A DNA stretch of 64,000 bases from Pseudomonas sp. Irchel s3h17 (GCF_900187505.1 NZ_FYDL01000003.1:248001-312000); one strand, 5' to 3'; positions 16,045 to 26,716 are shown, counted from the stretch's first letter. Program-made: numbers and translations. The notes: generated by a model from the letters alone, not told the origin.

Positions 16045-17105
16045 CGACTGGCGTGTTGCCTGAGTGCCCAGGCCACGTGTTCGCGAACCAGTTCTGACGG
16101 ATGCTCGGCCCGTGCTTTCAAGGCTTCCAGCACCACAATGCTCGATGGCGCGTTGCCCAGGCCCACCGCCAGGTTGCGCAGCCAGCGTTCATAACCGGCG
16201 CGACGCAGGGGGGAGCCTTCGGTGCTGCTCAGGAACTTGTCTTCGTCCCACATGAACAGTTCGGCCAGTTCGGCATTGTCCAGGTTGTGGCGGGGTTTGA
16301 AGTCGCTTTCGCCGGACGGGCGAGCGAAGCGGTTCCACGGGCAGACGATCTGGCAATCATCACAGCCGAACACCCGGTTGCCGATCAACGGTCGCAAGTC
16401 TTCGGGGATGGAGCCTTTGAATTCGATGGTCAGGTAGGAAATACAGCGCCGGGCATCCAGTACATAGGGGCCGACGAACGCGTTGGTCGGGCAGATGTCC
16501 AGGCACGCCGTGCAGCGCCCGCAATGCTCGGAGCTGTGGGGCGGGTCCACGGGCAAGGGCAGGTCGACGAACAGTTCGCTCAGGAAAAAGTAACTGCCGG
16601 CCTTGCGGTTCAGTACCAGGGTATTTTTGCCGATCCAGCCAAGGCCTGCCTGCTCGGCGATGGCTTTTTCCAGGACCGGGGCGCTGTCGACGAACGCCCG
16701 GTAGCCGAAGGGACCGATGACGTGCTGAATCTTCTCCGCCAGTTGCTGCACGCGCTTGCGGATCAGCTTGTGGTAGTCGCGGCCCAGGGCGTAGCGCGAG
16801 ATGTAGGCTTTTTCCGGTTGGGCCAGCATCTGGGCCATCCGGGTGTCACCCGGCAGGTAGTCCATGCGCAGCGACACCACGCGTAGCGTGCCGGGTACCA
16901 GCTCGTCAGGGTGTGAGCGTTTGCTGCCGTGGGCGCCCATGTAGTCCATTTCACCGTGGTAGCCCGCTTCGAGCCAGCGCGCCAGGTGCTGTTCATGCTC
17001 GGTCAGGTCCAGACCGCTAATGCCGACTTGTTGAAAGCCCAGCTCGCGGCCCCAGTCCTTGATCGATTGGGCGAGAGCGGGCAGGTCTGTGGTAATTGCA
17101 GGCAT
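16041..17105 (-). CDS. queG: Epoxyqueuosine reductase
   Basis: Last step of queuosine modification of tRNA (epoxyqueuosine to queuosine), cobalamin- and iron-sulfur-dependent. 354 residues from the ATG at 17105 (MPAITTDLPALAQ). Two ferredoxin-like 4Fe-4S motifs are seen, CGRCTACLDICPTNAF and CDDCQIVCPWNRF. A HEAT-like helical C-terminus follows. Divergent from nnrD with 63 bases between starts. Confidence 0.94.
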   Translation of the reverse strand: MPAITTDLPALAQSIKDWGRELGFQQVGISGLDLTEHEQHLARWLEAGYHGEMDYMGAHGSKRSHPDELVPGTLRVVSLRMDYLPGDTRMAQMLAQPEKAYISRYALGRDYHKLIRKRVQQLAEKIQHVIGPFGYRAFVDSAPVLEKAIAEQAGLGWIGKNTLVLNRKAGSYFFLSELFVDLPLPVDPPHSSEHCGRCTACLDICPTNAFVGPYVLDARRCISYLTIEFKGSIPEDLRPLIGNRVFGCDDCQIVCPWNRFARPSGESDFKPRHNLDNAELAELFMWDEDKFLSSTEGSPLRRAGYERWLRNLAVGLGNAPSSIVVLEALKARAEHPSELVREHVAWALRQHASR

Positions 17106-17168
17106 GAGACAAGAGAAACCGGAGCTGAGGTGCGTATAATTCTGCCAGACATCGGAGCCCGAAGACGC

Positions 17169-18029
17169 ATGCCGCAGACAAAACACGATTTACCCGACGT
17201 TCAGTCACTGGATCCAGCCCGTTTAACGACGCTTTCGGCACGTTCGCCGAGCGCCCATAAAGGCCGGTTCGGTCATGTGCTATTGATTGGCGGTGACCGG
17301 GGATTGGGCGGTGCGATCCTGCTCAGCGCCCAAAGCGCCTTGCGCTGCGGTGCCGGGCTGGTTTCGGTCGCCACCCGCAGCGAACATGTGCCGGCGGCGT
17401 TGGCTCGCTTGCCCGAGGTCATGGTTGTGGGGGCCTCATCGGCCAACCAGTTGATGGGGCTGTTGGGCCAGGCTTCGGTGTTGGTGGTCGGTCCGGGGCT
17501 GGGGCAGAACGCCTGGGGCCGCAGTTTGCTGTCGGCGGCGGCCAATTCGCCGTTGCCTCAAGTCTGGGATGCCGACGCACTGAACCTGTTGGCGCTGGGG
17601 GGCGTGAGCCTGCCCAAGGATTGCGTGATCACGCCGCATCCAGGGGAAGCTGCGCGTCTTTTGGGGATTTCGACAGCTGAGGTTCAGGCGGATCGCCTTA
17701 CCGTGGCGCGCGCGCTGAGCACGCAGTTCAAGGCCGTCGTGGTTTTGAAAGGCGCGGGAAGCCTGATTGCCAGCCCCGATGGTCGGGTGTTTCGCTGCGA
17801 TCGCGGGCATCCGGCCATGGCCAGTGCCGGCCTGGGTGATGTATTGGCTGGCGTGGTGGGTGCGTTGCTGGCCCAGGGAATGGACGCCTTCGAGGCTGCC
17901 GCGCTGGCCGTCTGGCTGCATGCCGTCGCGGGTGAGGGGCAAGGCAAAATGGGCCGGGGGCTGGCGGCCAGCGATTTGATTCCCGCCATTCGTCAGTTGC
18001 TGGAGGAGCAAGCACCGTGTCTGAAGTAA
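17169..18029 (+). CDS. nnrD: ADP-dependent NAD(P)HX dehydratase domain only (NnrE domain absent)
   Basis: 286 residues. Repairs hydrated NAD(P)H. The NnrD/ribokinase-like domain is complete: GRFGHVLLIGGDRGLGGA, VVGPGLGQ, DADALN, ITPHPGEAARL, VVLKGAG and GHPAMASAGLGDVLAG. Most gamma-proteobacterial YjeF proteins are about 500 residues with an N-terminal NnrE epimerase domain. Here the first ten residues MPQTKHDLPD, which resemble the start of full-length Pseudomonas YjeF as I remember it, run straight into the linker before NnrD (SLDPARLTTLSARSPSAHKG). This suggests an in-frame deletion of the epimerase domain. Overlaps tsaE by 13 bases. The upstream extension to 16929 runs into queG and is rejected. 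Confidence 0.88.
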   Translation: MPQTKHDLPDVQSLDPARLTTLSARSPSAHKGRFGHVLLIGGDRGLGGAILLSAQSALRCGAGLVSVATRSEHVPAALARLPEVMVVGASSANQLMGLLGQASVLVVGPGLGQNAWGRSLLSAAANSPLPQVWDADALNLLALGGVSLPKDCVITPHPGEAARLLGISTAEVQADRLTVARALSTQFKAVVVLKGAGSLIASPDGRVFRCDRGHPAMASAGLGDVLAGVVGALLAQGMDAFEAAALAVWLHAVAGEGQGKMGRGLAASDLIPAIRQLLEEQAPCLK

Positions 18030-18487
18030 CCCTGTACCTGGCCAATGAAGACGCGATGGTCGCGCTGGGCACCCGTCTCGCTGAAGTGACCCGAGGGCAC
18101 GGCATCCTTTTTCTGGAGGGGGACCTTGGAGCAGGTAAAACCACCTTGTCGCGGGGCATTATCCGGGGGTTGGGGCATGCAGGCTCGGTGAAAAGCCCGA
18201 CGTTCACCCTGGTCGAGCCTTACGAGATCGGTGATGTTCGCGCCTTCCACTTCGACCTGTATCGATTGGTCGACCCGGAAGAACTGGAGTACCTGGGGAT
18301 CCGCGACTACCTCGAAGACGATGCGTTGTGCCTGATCGAATGGCCCTGCAAGGGTGCAGGCTTTTTGCCAAAGCCTGACCTGACCATTACCATTAGCCCG
18401 CATGGCAGCGGACGTTCGCTGAGATTATTGCCCCAAGGCGCGCGTGGCGAGTCGTGGTGTGCCGCTTTGGCATTGGAATTCAAATAA
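18017..18487 (+). CDS. tsaE: tRNA threonylcarbamoyladenosine biosynthesis ATPase TsaE
   Basis: 156 residues. Small P-loop ATPase needed with TsaB and TsaD for t6A37 formation on tRNAs. Walker A is GDLGAGKTTL; also SPTFTLVEPYE, FHFDLYRL and CLIEWP, all TsaE landmarks. GTG start at 18017, with GGAGGAG (18002-18007) inside the end of nnrD, so translation is coupled. Confidence 0.95.
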   Translation: MSEVTLYLANEDAMVALGTRLAEVTRGHGILFLEGDLGAGKTTLSRGIIRGLGHAGSVKSPTFTLVEPYEIGDVRAFHFDLYRLVDPEELEYLGIRDYLEDDALCLIEWPCKGAGFLPKPDLTITISPHGSGRSLRLLPQGARGESWCAALALEFK

Positions 18488-19924
18488 ATGATGGGGTTAG
18501 GTATGCGCTTTCGCGCGTTGGTTGCTGTCGTAGGAATGCTGCTTACGGCACTGGCCGTCGACGCCGTAGCTGCGACAAAGGTGAACAGCGTTCGCCTGTG
18601 GCGGGCGCCGGACAACACGCGACTGGTGTTCGACCTGTCTGGCACGGTCCAGCACAGCGTCTTCACCCTGACGGCCCCTGATCGCCTGGTGATCGATATC
18701 AATGGCGCAACACTGGGTGCGCCGCTGAATGTCGCCACCGCCAATACGCCGATCACCGCCATGCGTTCGGCGCAGCGCACGCCGACCGACCTGCGGGTGG
18801 TCATCGACCTGAAAAAGGCCGTGACCCCGAAAAGTTTCGTGCTCCCGCCGAACGCGCAGTACGGCAACCGACTGGTGGTCGATCTCTTCGATAACCCGTC
18901 CGATGCCGCGCCTGCGCCCGTGTCGACGCCAGCTCCAAGCGTTGCCACAGCCCCTGCGGTGCCGGTGACGCCGACTGAGCCGGCGATCAAGCTGCCGCCG
19001 GCCCCGGCTGGCAAACGCGACATTATCGTGGTCATCGATGCCGGTCACGGCGGCGAAGACCCGGGGGCCTCCGGGTCCCGTGGCCAGCGTGAGAAGGACG
19101 TGGTGCTGGCGATCGCGCGCGAGTTGCAGCGCCAGGTCAACGGCATGAAAGGCTTCCGTGCCGAACTGACCCGGACCGGCGACTACTTCATCCCGCTGCG
19201 TGGCCGTACCGAGATCGCCCGCAAGAAGGGCGCCGACCTGTTCGTCTCCATTCACGCCGACGCCGCGCCTTCGAAGGCGGCCTTCGGTGCTTCGGTGTTT
19301 GCGCTGTCCGATCGGGGTGCTACCTCCGAGACTGCGCGGTGGCTGGCCGACAGCGAAAACCGTTCCGACCTGATCGGTGGTGCCGGCAACGTCAGCCTCG
19401 ATGACAAGGACCGTATGCTCGCCGGGGTATTGCTCGACCTGTCGATGACCGCTTCGCTGACCTCCAGCCTGAACGTCGGGCAAAAGGTCCTGAGCAACAT
19501 TGGCCGGGTCACGCCGTTGCACAAGCAGCGCGTCGAGCAAGCCGGGTTCATGGTGCTGAAATCGCCGGACATTCCATCGATCCTGGTGGAAACCGGGTTC
19601 ATCTCCAACGCCAACGAAGCCTCGAAGCTGGCCGCGGCGAGCCATCAGCAAGCGCTCGCACGCTCCATCAGCAGCGGCGTGCGGCAGTTCTTCCAGCAAA
19701 ACCCGCCACCGGGCACTTACATTGCCTGGCTGCGTGATTCCGGCAAAATCGCCCAAGGGCCTCGCGATCACACCGTGCGCCCGGGGGAAACCCTGGCCAT
19801 GATTTCGGTGCGTTACCAGGTATCGGCAGCGTCGCTGCGCAGTGCTAACGGGCTGAAGTCCGATGAGCTTAAAATCGGCCAGCACCTGAATATTCCGGGT
19901 ACCGACCTGGCGGCCAAGGAATGA
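18488..19924 (+). CDS. amiB: N-acetylmuramoyl-L-alanine amidase AmiB-type
   Basis: Periplasmic zinc amidase that splits septal peptidoglycan. Up to 478 residues: signal peptide (cleavage probably after VDAVAA), AMIN domain (about 30-125), Pro/Ala/Thr linker, Amidase_3 domain (about 178-395; [31 protein letters not shown]) and a C-terminal LysM repeat (about 430-474). ATG 18488 directly follows tsaE without a clear ribosome site. ATG 18503 ([11 protein letters not shown]) has GGGGTTAGG before it and may be the true start. Confidence 0.93.
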   Translation: MMGLGMRFRALVAVVGMLLTALAVDAVAATKVNSVRLWRAPDNTRLVFDLSGTVQHSVFTLTAPDRLVIDINGATLGAPLNVATANTPITAMRSAQRTPTDLRVVIDLKKAVTPKSFVLPPNAQYGNRLVVDLFDNPSDAAPAPVSTPAPSVATAPAVPVTPTEPAIKLPPAPAGKRDIIVVIDAGHGGEDPGASGSRGQREKDVVLAIARELQRQVNGMKGFRAELTRTGDYFIPLRGRTEIARKKGADLFVSIHADAAPSKAAFGASVFALSDRGATSETARWLADSENRSDLIGGAGNVSLDDKDRMLAGVLLDLSMTASLTSSLNVGQKVLSNIGRVTPLHKQRVEQAGFMVLKSPDIPSILVETGFISNANEASKLAAASHQQALARSISSGVRQFFQQNPPPGTYIAWLRDSGKIAQGPRDHTVRPGETLAMISVRYQVSAASLRSANGLKSDELKIGQHLNIPGTDLAAKE

Positions 19925-21834
19925 ACGACATCGTGAACAACTCGGCGCGTATCGAGCTGCTCAGCCCGCGCCTGGCGAACCAGATTGCCGCCGGTGAAGT
20001 GGTTGAGCGCCCGGCGTCGGTGATCAAGGAGTTGCTGGAAAACAGCCTCGACTCCGGCGCCCGGCGCATCGATGTCGATGTCGAGCAGGGCGGCGTCAAG
20101 TTGCTGCGGGTTCGCGACGATGGCAGTGGTATCCCGGCCGATGACCTGCCCTTGGCCCTGGCCCGTCACGCCACCAGCAAGATCCGCAACCTGGAAGACC
20201 TCGAGCAGGTCATGAGCCTGGGGTTTCGTGGTGAGGCCCTGGCCTCCATCAGCTCCGTGGCGCGCCTCACCCTGACCTCCCGTACCCGTGACGCCGATCA
20301 GGCCTGGCAGGTTGAAACCGAAGGCCGCGACATGGCGCCCCGGGTACAGCCGGCCGCGCACCCGGTGGGCACGTCGGTGGAAGTGCGCGACCTGTTTTTC
20401 AACACCCCGGCGCGCCGCAAGTTTCTCAAGACCGAAAAAACCGAATTCGATCACCTGCAAGAAGTGATCAAGCGCCTGGCGCTGGCGCGTTTTGATGTGG
20501 CCTTTCACCTGCGCCACAACGGCAAGACCATTCTCAGCTTGCACGAAGCCCATGATGACGCGGCGCGTGCACGGCGTGTGGCGGCGATCTGCGGCTCGGG
20601 ATTCCTTGAGCAGGCGTTGCCGATCGAAATCGAACGCAATGGCCTGCATCTGTGGGGCTGGGTCGGGCTGCCGACGTTCAATCGCAGCCAGGCAGATCTC
20701 CAGTATTTCTTCGTTAACGGCCGTGCCGTGCGCGACAAGCTGGTGGCCCACGCGGTGCGCCAGGCTTATCGCGACGTACTGTTCAACGGTCGTCACCCGA
20801 CCTTTGCGCTGTTTTTCGAGGTTGACCCGGCCGCGGTCGATGTCAACGTGCACCCGACCAAGCACGAAGTGCGCTTTCGCGACGGGCGCATGGTTCACGA
20901 TTTCCTCTACGGCACCCTGCACCGCGCCTTGGGCGATGTGCGCCCGGAAGACCAGTTGGCCGGGCCGGCGGCAGTGGCCACCATGGTTCGTCCGACCGGT
21001 ATCGAGGCGGGGGAGTTCGGCCCGCAAGGCGAAATGCGCCTGGCCGCCAATGCGCTGCTGGAGCAGCCGCAGGGGGCGCCGACGTTCAATGCGCCGGGTT
21101 CGGGCGCGGGTGCCGGTTATCAGTACCAGTACTCGCCACGTGCGCAATCATCGGGTGTGCCGGTGGCCGAAGCCCAGGCCGCCTATCGCGAATTCTTTGC
21201 GCCCTTGCCCGAAGCCAATGCGACGGCGCTGCCGGACGGTCAGGGTGATATCCCACCGTTGGGCTATGCGCTGGCGCAGCTCAAGGGTATCTACATTCTG
21301 TCGGAGAATGCCCAAGGGCTGGTGCTGGTGGACATGCATGCCGCCCATGAGCGGATCATGTACGAACGCCTGAAAGTGGCGATGGCCAGCGAAGGCCTGA
21401 GTGGCCAGCCGTTGCTGGTGCCGGAATCGCTTGCCGTCAGTCAGCGTGAGGCCGACTGCGCCGAAGAGCATGGCAGCTGGTTCCAGCGCCTGGGCTTCGA
21501 GTTGCAGCGCCTGGGCCCGGAAACCCTGGCTATCCGGCAGATTCCGGCCTTGCTCAAGCAGGCCGAGGCCAATCGCCTGGTTCAGGATGTACTGGCGGAC
21601 CTGATGGAATACGGCACTAGCGACCGGATTCAGGCGCACCTGAACGAATTGTTGGGCACCATGGCCTGCCATGGCGCCATTCGCGCCAATCGGCGCCTGG
21701 CCTTGCCAGAAATGAACGGCCTGCTGCGGGACATGGAAAACACCGAACGCAGCGGTCAATGCAACCATGGCCGACCGACCTGGACCCAATTGGGCCTGGA
21801 CGATCTGGACAAACTGTTCTTGCGCGGTCGTTGA
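19921..21834 (+). CDS. mutL: DNA mismatch repair protein MutL
   Basis: 637 residues. GHKL ATPase N-terminus with ENSLDSG, DDGSGIP and GFRGEAL motifs, transducer domain, variable linker (about 345-430), dimerisation domain. The C-terminal part has [12 protein letters not shown] (from Asp471), which fits the DQHA(X)2E(X)4E endonuclease motif, as expected for pseudomonads, which lack MutH. Overlaps amiB by four bases (ATGA) and miaA by one base, so the tsaE-amiB-mutL-miaA-hfq-hflX run reads as one operon. Confidence 0.96.
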   Translation: MNDIVNNSARIELLSPRLANQIAAGEVVERPASVIKELLENSLDSGARRIDVDVEQGGVKLLRVRDDGSGIPADDLPLALARHATSKIRNLEDLEQVMSLGFRGEALASISSVARLTLTSRTRDADQAWQVETEGRDMAPRVQPAAHPVGTSVEVRDLFFNTPARRKFLKTEKTEFDHLQEVIKRLALARFDVAFHLRHNGKTILSLHEAHDDAARARRVAAICGSGFLEQALPIEIERNGLHLWGWVGLPTFNRSQADLQYFFVNGRAVRDKLVAHAVRQAYRDVLFNGRHPTFALFFEVDPAAVDVNVHPTKHEVRFRDGRMVHDFLYGTLHRALGDVRPEDQLAGPAAVATMVRPTGIEAGEFGPQGEMRLAANALLEQPQGAPTFNAPGSGAGAGYQYQYSPRAQSSGVPVAEAQAAYREFFAPLPEANATALPDGQGDIPPLGYALAQLKGIYILSENAQGLVLVDMHAAHERIMYERLKVAMASEGLSGQPLLVPESLAVSQREADCAEEHGSWFQRLGFELQRLGPETLAIRQIPALLKQAEANRLVQDVLADLMEYGTSDRIQAHLNELLGTMACHGAIRANRRLALPEMNGLLRDMENTERSGQCNHGRPTWTQLGLDDLDKLFLRGR

Positions 21835-22805
21835 TGAACCAGCTTCCTCCAGCGATTTTCCTGATGGGCCCGACCGCTGCGGGCAAGACCGACCTGGCCA
21901 TCGAGCTGACCAAGGTCCTGCCGTGCGAGCTGATCAGCGTCGATTCGGCGCTGGTGTATCGCGGCATGGACATCGGCACCGCCAAGCCTTCGAAAGCACT
22001 GTTGGCCGAGTTTCCCCATCGCCTGATCGATATCCTGGATCCGGTGGAGGCCTATTCGGCGGCTGATTTCCGTCGAGATGCCCTGGAGGCCATGGCGGAT
22101 ATCACCGCTCGCGGCAAGATCCCGCTGCTGGTCGGTGGCACCATGCTCTATTACAAGGCGCTGGTCGAAGGGTTGGCGGATATGCCGGCGGCTGATCCGC
22201 AGGTCCGCGCAGAGATCGAAGAAGAGGCTGCGCGTCTTGGCTGGCAAGCCCTGCACGATCAATTGGCGGTGATCGACCCGGTGTCGGCGGCGCGTATTCA
22301 CCCCAATGATCCCCAGCGACTCAGCCGGGCGCTGGAAGTTTATCGGGTCAGCGGCCAGAGCATGACCGAGCTTCGTGCGCGACAATCTGCGCAAAGTACT
22401 GAAGCAGGCGCTTCGGGTCAGCCACAATTGCCCTATACTGTTGCAAATTTGGCGATTGCCCCGGCAAATCGTCAGGTACTGCACGCGCGTATTAAACAAA
22501 GATTCACACAAATGTTGGAACAGGGATTCATTGACGAGGTCGTAGCCCTGCGTAAAAGAAGTGACCTGCACTCGGGGTTGCCGTCTATACGCGCTGTGGG
22601 CTACCGACAAGTCTGGGATTACCTGGATGGCAAGCTGACGTCAGCCGAGATGCAGGAGCGTGGGATCATTGCCACGCGCCAATTGGCGAAGCGCCAGTTC
22701 ACCTGGTTGCGCAGTTGGGCTGACCTGCACTGGCTGGACAGCCTGGATTGCGACAATCTGCCACGCGCCTTGAAATACCTGGGAACGGTCTCCATATTGA
22801 GCTGA
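21834..22805 (+). CDS. miaA: tRNA dimethylallyltransferase
   Basis: Adds dimethylallyl to A37 of tRNAs reading UNN codons. 323 residues from ATG 21834 ([20 protein letters not shown]), which overlaps the mutL stop by one base (TGATG). P-loop [24 protein letters not shown] and [13 protein letters not shown] are family signatures. The longer frame from 21759 lies within mutL and is rejected. Confidence 0.95.
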   Translation: MNQLPPAIFLMGPTAAGKTDLAIELTKVLPCELISVDSALVYRGMDIGTAKPSKALLAEFPHRLIDILDPVEAYSAADFRRDALEAMADITARGKIPLLVGGTMLYYKALVEGLADMPAADPQVRAEIEEEAARLGWQALHDQLAVIDPVSAARIHPNDPQRLSRALEVYRVSGQSMTELRARQSAQSTEAGASGQPQLPYTVANLAIAPANRQVLHARIKQRFTQMLEQGFIDEVVALRKRSDLHSGLPSIRAVGYRQVWDYLDGKLTSAEMQERGIIATRQLAKRQFTWLRSWADLHWLDSLDCDNLPRALKYLGTVSILS

Positions 22806-22899
22806 GTCCTTGCAATTGCCGTCTATCCTTGGGGGTGTGACGGCTCAAGCCATCTGTTTACCTATTTTTTATTATTGAATCCTTAAAGGAGTGCGGCAC

Positions 22900-23160
22900 A
22901 TGTCAAAAGGGCATTCGCTACAAGACCCTTACTTGAATACTTTGCGTAAAGAGAAGGTGGGGGTTTCCATCTATCTGGTCAACGGTATCAAACTGCAAGG
23001 CACGATCGAGTCCTTCGACCAGTTCGTCATCCTGCTGAAAAACACCGTCAGCCAGATGGTTTACAAGCACGCTATCTCTACAGTGGTACCGGTTCGTCCA
23101 ATTCGTCTGCCAAGCGCAACCGAATCCGAACAGGGTGACGCTGAGCCAGGTAACGCCTGA
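22900..23160 (+). CDS. hfq: RNA chaperone Hfq
   Basis: 86 residues. The Sm1 part ([19 protein letters not shown]) and Sm2 part ([10 protein letters not shown]) are both present, with a short acidic tail. Hexameric sRNA/mRNA chaperone, in pseudomonads also part of Crc-mediated catabolite repression. AAAGGAG ribosome site just before the ATG at 22900; the ORF's upstream in-frame codon at 22891 is not needed. A 94-base gap after miaA could hold an hfq promoter. Confidence 0.97.
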   Translation: MSKGHSLQDPYLNTLRKEKVGVSIYLVNGIKLQGTIESFDQFVILLKNTVSQMVYKHAISTVVPVRPIRLPSATESEQGDAEPGNA

Positions 23161-23172
23161 TAGGAGTCTCCT

Positions 23173-24474
23173 TTGTTCTTTGAGCGCCACGGTGGTGGTG
23201 AACGGGCCATTCTCGTTCACTTGGATGGTCAGGACCCTGAGGCGCGCGAAGATCCGCAGGAGTTTCAGGAGTTGGCAATTTCGGCCGGCGCCGAGACCGT
23301 CGCGTTTGTTAACGTGCCGCGTCATCGGCCATCCGCCAAATACCTGATTGGCAGCGGCAAGGTCGAGGAGTTACGCGACCAGGTCAAAGCCGAGCAGGTC
23401 GATCTGGTGATTTTCAATCACACCCTCACGCCCAGTCAGGAACGTAACCTCGAACGTGTTTTCGAGTGTCGCGTGATTGACCGTACGGGGCTGATCCTCG
23501 ATATCTTCGCCCAACGCGCCCGCACCCATGAGGGCAAGCTCCAGGTCGAACTGGCCCAGCTTGATCACTTGAGTACGCGGCTGGTTCGCGGCTGGACTCA
23601 CCTTGAGCGGCAGAAGGGCGGTATCGGTCTGCGCGGTCCGGGTGAAACCCAGCTGGAAACCGACCGGCGTCTCCTGCGGGTTCGCGTGCGGCAGATCAAA
23701 GGCCGCCTGGAAAAGGTTCGCAGCCAGCGTGAGCAGGCTCGTCGCGGCCGCAAGCGTGCGGATATCCCGTCGGTGTCACTGGTTGGCTATACCAACGCCG
23801 GCAAATCGACGTTGTTCAACTCCGTGACCCAGTCCGACGTTTTCGCCGCCGACCAACTGTTCGCCACCCTCGACCCGACCTTGCGCCGGCTTGAGCTCAA
23901 CGACCTTGGTCCAATCGTGCTGGCCGACACCGTGGGCTTCATTCGTCACTTGCCGCACAAGCTGGTTGAGGCATTTCGGGCTACGCTCGAAGAGTCGAGC
24001 AACTCGGACTTGCTGCTGCACGTGATCGACGCCCATGAACCTGAGCGCATGGCGCAGATTGAACAGGTGATGGTGGTGCTCGGTGAGATCGGTGCGCAAG
24101 ACTTGCCGATCCTGGAGGTATACAACAAACTCGATCTGCTCGAGGGCGTAGAGCCGCAGATCCAGCGCGATGCCGATGGCAAACCGCAACGGGTCTGGTT
24201 GTCGGCGCGCGATGGCCAGGGCCTGGACCTGCTCAAGCAGGCAATCGCGGAACTGCTTGGCGATGATTTGTTCGTCGGCACCTTGCGCTTGCCACAGCGT
24301 TTTGCTCGACTGCGTGCACAGTTCTTCGAACTGGGCGCGGTACAGAAAGAAGAACACGACGAAGAAGGCATCAGTTTGCTGGCTGTTCGTTTACCACGGG
24401 TCGAGCTCAATCGACTGGTGAGTCGCGAAGGTTTGCAGCCGCTGGAATTCATCGAGCAACACACTTTGCAATAA
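23173..24474 (+). CDS. hflX: Ribosome-associated GTPase HflX
   Basis: 433 residues. N-terminal HflX domain, Gly-rich linker (QKGGIGLRGPGETQLE) and GTPase domain with GYTNAGKSTLFN (G1), DTVGF (G3) and NKLD (G4). Splits or rescues stalled ribosomes. TTG start at 23173 (MFFERHGGGERAILVHLDG), with TAGGAG eight bases upstream; the position matches Pseudomonas relatives. Confidence 0.95.
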   Translation: MFFERHGGGERAILVHLDGQDPEAREDPQEFQELAISAGAETVAFVNVPRHRPSAKYLIGSGKVEELRDQVKAEQVDLVIFNHTLTPSQERNLERVFECRVIDRTGLILDIFAQRARTHEGKLQVELAQLDHLSTRLVRGWTHLERQKGGIGLRGPGETQLETDRRLLRVRVRQIKGRLEKVRSQREQARRGRKRADIPSVSLVGYTNAGKSTLFNSVTQSDVFAADQLFATLDPTLRRLELNDLGPIVLADTVGFIRHLPHKLVEAFRATLEESSNSDLLLHVIDAHEPERMAQIEQVMVVLGEIGAQDLPILEVYNKLDLLEGVEPQIQRDADGKPQRVWLSARDGQGLDLLKQAIAELLGDDLFVGTLRLPQRFARLRAQFFELGAVQKEEHDEEGISLLAVRLPRVELNRLVSREGLQPLEFIEQHTLQ

Positions 24475-24570
24475 AAGCCTGAAAAAGCGGTTGTGCCGCT
24501 GTGGCAGGCATTCTGTAGCATTGGTCGGCGCGCCGTGGGTGCGTCTTTGCTTTATCAGATGGAGAGCGCT

Positions 24571-25737
24571 ATGGCTTGGAATGAGCCGGGTGGCAACTCG
24601 AATAATCAGGATCCTTGGGGTGGTAAGCGCCGCAATAATGGCGACCGCAAGGGGCCACCGGATCTCGACGAGGCCTTCCGAAAGCTGCAGGAAAGCCTGA
24701 ACGGGTTGTTCGGTAGTGGTAAAAAACGCAGTGACGATGGCGGCGGTTCGAGCAAGGGCGGCGGTTACGGCCTGCTCGGCATCGGCCTCGTGGTGCTGGC
24801 GGCCGTCTGGCTGTACAGCGCGGTCTACGTCGTCGACGAGCAGGAGCAGGCCGTGGTGCTGCGCTTCGGCAAGTACTACGAGACTGTCGGCCCGGGCCTG
24901 AACATCTACTTCCCGCCGATCGATAAAAAGTACATGGAAAACGTCACGCGTGAGCGTGCGTACACCAAGCAGGGTCAAATGCTGACTGAAGACGAAAACA
25001 TCGTCGAAGTGCCGCTGACCGTGCAGTACAAGATCAGCAACCTGCAGGATTTCGTGCTGAACGTCGATCAACCGGAAATCAGCCTGCAGCACGCGACCGA
25101 GAGTGCCTTGCGCCATGTGGTGGGTTCCACCGCGATGGACCAGGTGCTGACCGAAGGTCGTGAACTGATGGCCAGCGAGATCAAGGAGCGTCTGCAACGC
25201 TTCATGGATACCTATCGCACCGGTATCACCGTCACTCAGGTCAACGTTCAGAACGCAGCCGCACCGCGTGAAGTCCAGGAAGCCTTCGATGACGTGATCC
25301 GCGCTCGTGAAGATGAGCAGCGTTCGCGCAACCAGGCTGAAACCTACGCCAACGGCGTCGTGCCGGAAGCCCGTGGTCAGGCCCAGCGCCTCATTGAGGA
25401 TGCCAACGGTTACCGTGACGAAACGGTCTCGCGCGCCAAGGGTGAGGCTGATCGCTTCACCAAGCTGGTCGCCGAGTACCGCAAGGCGCCGGAAGTCACG
25501 CGTCAGCGTCTGTACCTGGACACCATGCAGGAAGTCTTCAGCAACACCAGCAAGGTTCTCGTGACCGGCAACAAGGATGGCCAGAGCAATCTGCTGTACT
25601 TGCCGCTGGACAAGATGATCGACAGTGGTCGCGCCACCAGCACCGCGGTGCCTGGCATGCCGGCCACCAGCAATGAAGCGAATGCGCGTGCGGCAGCAGA
25701 TCTGCAGCAACCGGCACGTACCAGGGAGAGTCGCTGA
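24571..25737 (+). CDS. hflK: FtsH protease modulator HflK
   Basis: 388 residues. SPFH/band 7 protein that with HflC forms the cage around FtsH. Start ATG 24571 (MAWNEPGGNSNNQDPW), with GGAGAG upstream; the frame from 24493 has no support. A Gly/Asn-rich N-terminus precedes one membrane helix (GYGLLGIGLVVLAAVWLYSA), then the SPFH domain and an Ala/Glu-rich helix. The stop overlaps the hflC start by one base (TGATG). Confidence 0.95.
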   Translation: MAWNEPGGNSNNQDPWGGKRRNNGDRKGPPDLDEAFRKLQESLNGLFGSGKKRSDDGGGSSKGGGYGLLGIGLVVLAAVWLYSAVYVVDEQEQAVVLRFGKYYETVGPGLNIYFPPIDKKYMENVTRERAYTKQGQMLTEDENIVEVPLTVQYKISNLQDFVLNVDQPEISLQHATESALRHVVGSTAMDQVLTEGRELMASEIKERLQRFMDTYRTGITVTQVNVQNAAAPREVQEAFDDVIRAREDEQRSRNQAETYANGVVPEARGQAQRLIEDANGYRDETVSRAKGEADRFTKLVAEYRKAPEVTRQRLYLDTMQEVFSNTSKVLVTGNKDGQSNLLYLPLDKMIDSGRATSTAVPGMPATSNEANARAAADLQQPARTRESR

Positions 25738-26606
25738 TGAGCAATAAATCGCTGATCGCCCTTATTGTCGGCGTCGTCGTGGCGATCGCAGCCTGGAACT
25801 GCTTCTACATCGTGGCTCAGACCGAGCGTGCGGTGTTGCTGCAGTTTGGTCGCGTGGTTCAGACTGATGTTCAGCCGGGCCTGCATGTGAAAGTGCCTTA
25901 CGTTAACCAGGTGCGTAAATTCGACGCACGTCTGATGACGCTGGATGCACCGACACAGCGCTTCCTGACGCTGGAAAAGAAAGCGGTCATGGTTGATGCC
26001 TACGCCAAATGGCGCGTGAAAGATGCCGAGCGCTTCTACACCGCGACCTCCGGCCTCAAGCAGATTGCTGACGAGCGCTTGTCGCGTCGTCTGGAATCGG
26101 GCCTGCGTGACCAGTTTGGCAAGCGCACCCTGCACGAGGTGGTTTCCGGTGAGCGTGACGCGCTGATGGCGGATATCACGGCTTCGCTGAACACGATGGC
26201 GGAAAAAGAGCTGGGCATCGAAGTCGTCGATGTTCGGGTCAAAACCATCGATCTACCGAAGGAAGTGAACCGCAGCGTGTTCGAGCGTATGAGCACCGAG
26301 CGTGAGCGTGAAGCTCGTGAGCACCGCGCCAAGGGTAATGAGCTGGCAGAAGGCATTCGTGCCGACGCCGATCGTCAGCGCCGCGTACTGCTGGCTGAAG
26401 CCTATCGTGAATCTGAAGAGGTTCGCGGTGACGGTGACGCCCAGGCCGCTGCGATCTACTCCAAGGCCTACGGCCAGGACCAGGAGTTCTACGGTTTCTA
26501 TCGTAGCCTGCGTGCCTACCGTGAAAGCTTCGCGAACAAAACCGACGTCATGGTTCTGGACCCAAGCAGCGACTTCTTCCGTTACCTGGAAAAAGCCAAA
26601 CCTTGA
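25737..26606 (+). CDS. hflC: FtsH protease modulator HflC
   Basis: 289 residues. Partner of HflK. N-terminal membrane helix (LIALIVGVVVAIAAWNCFYI), SPFH domain (about 25-190), then the charged helix STEREREAREHRAKGNELAE and GDGDAQAAAIYSKAYG. Coupled to hflK by overlapping stop/start. Followed by a terminator, and no small DUF2065 gene is found before hisZ. Confidence 0.95.
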   Translation: MSNKSLIALIVGVVVAIAAWNCFYIVAQTERAVLLQFGRVVQTDVQPGLHVKVPYVNQVRKFDARLMTLDAPTQRFLTLEKKAVMVDAYAKWRVKDAERFYTATSGLKQIADERLSRRLESGLRDQFGKRTLHEVVSGERDALMADITASLNTMAEKELGIEVVDVRVKTIDLPKEVNRSVFERMSTEREREAREHRAKGNELAEGIRADADRQRRVLLAEAYRESEEVRGDGDAQAAAIYSKAYGQDQEFYGFYRSLRAYRESFANKTDVMVLDPSSDFFRYLEKAKP

Positions 26607-26693
26607 TCCAACACTGATCCTGAAGGAACCCCGCCGGGCGGCTAAAGCCTCTCGCGGGGTGATCCTTTGGGAAAACGTGTGTATGATGCGGCA

Positions 26694-26716
26694 GCCGGGA
26701 AATTCCCGGCTTTTTT
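26694..26716 (+). terminator. Rho-independent terminator downstream of hflC
   Basis: GCCGGGAA-A-TTCCCGGC hairpin with TTTTTT. A second, weaker hairpin with arms near AAGGAACCCCGC and GCGGGGTGATCCTT lies just before it (about 26623-26657). The remainder of the 306-base gap to hisZ shows no gene. Confidence 0.8.
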
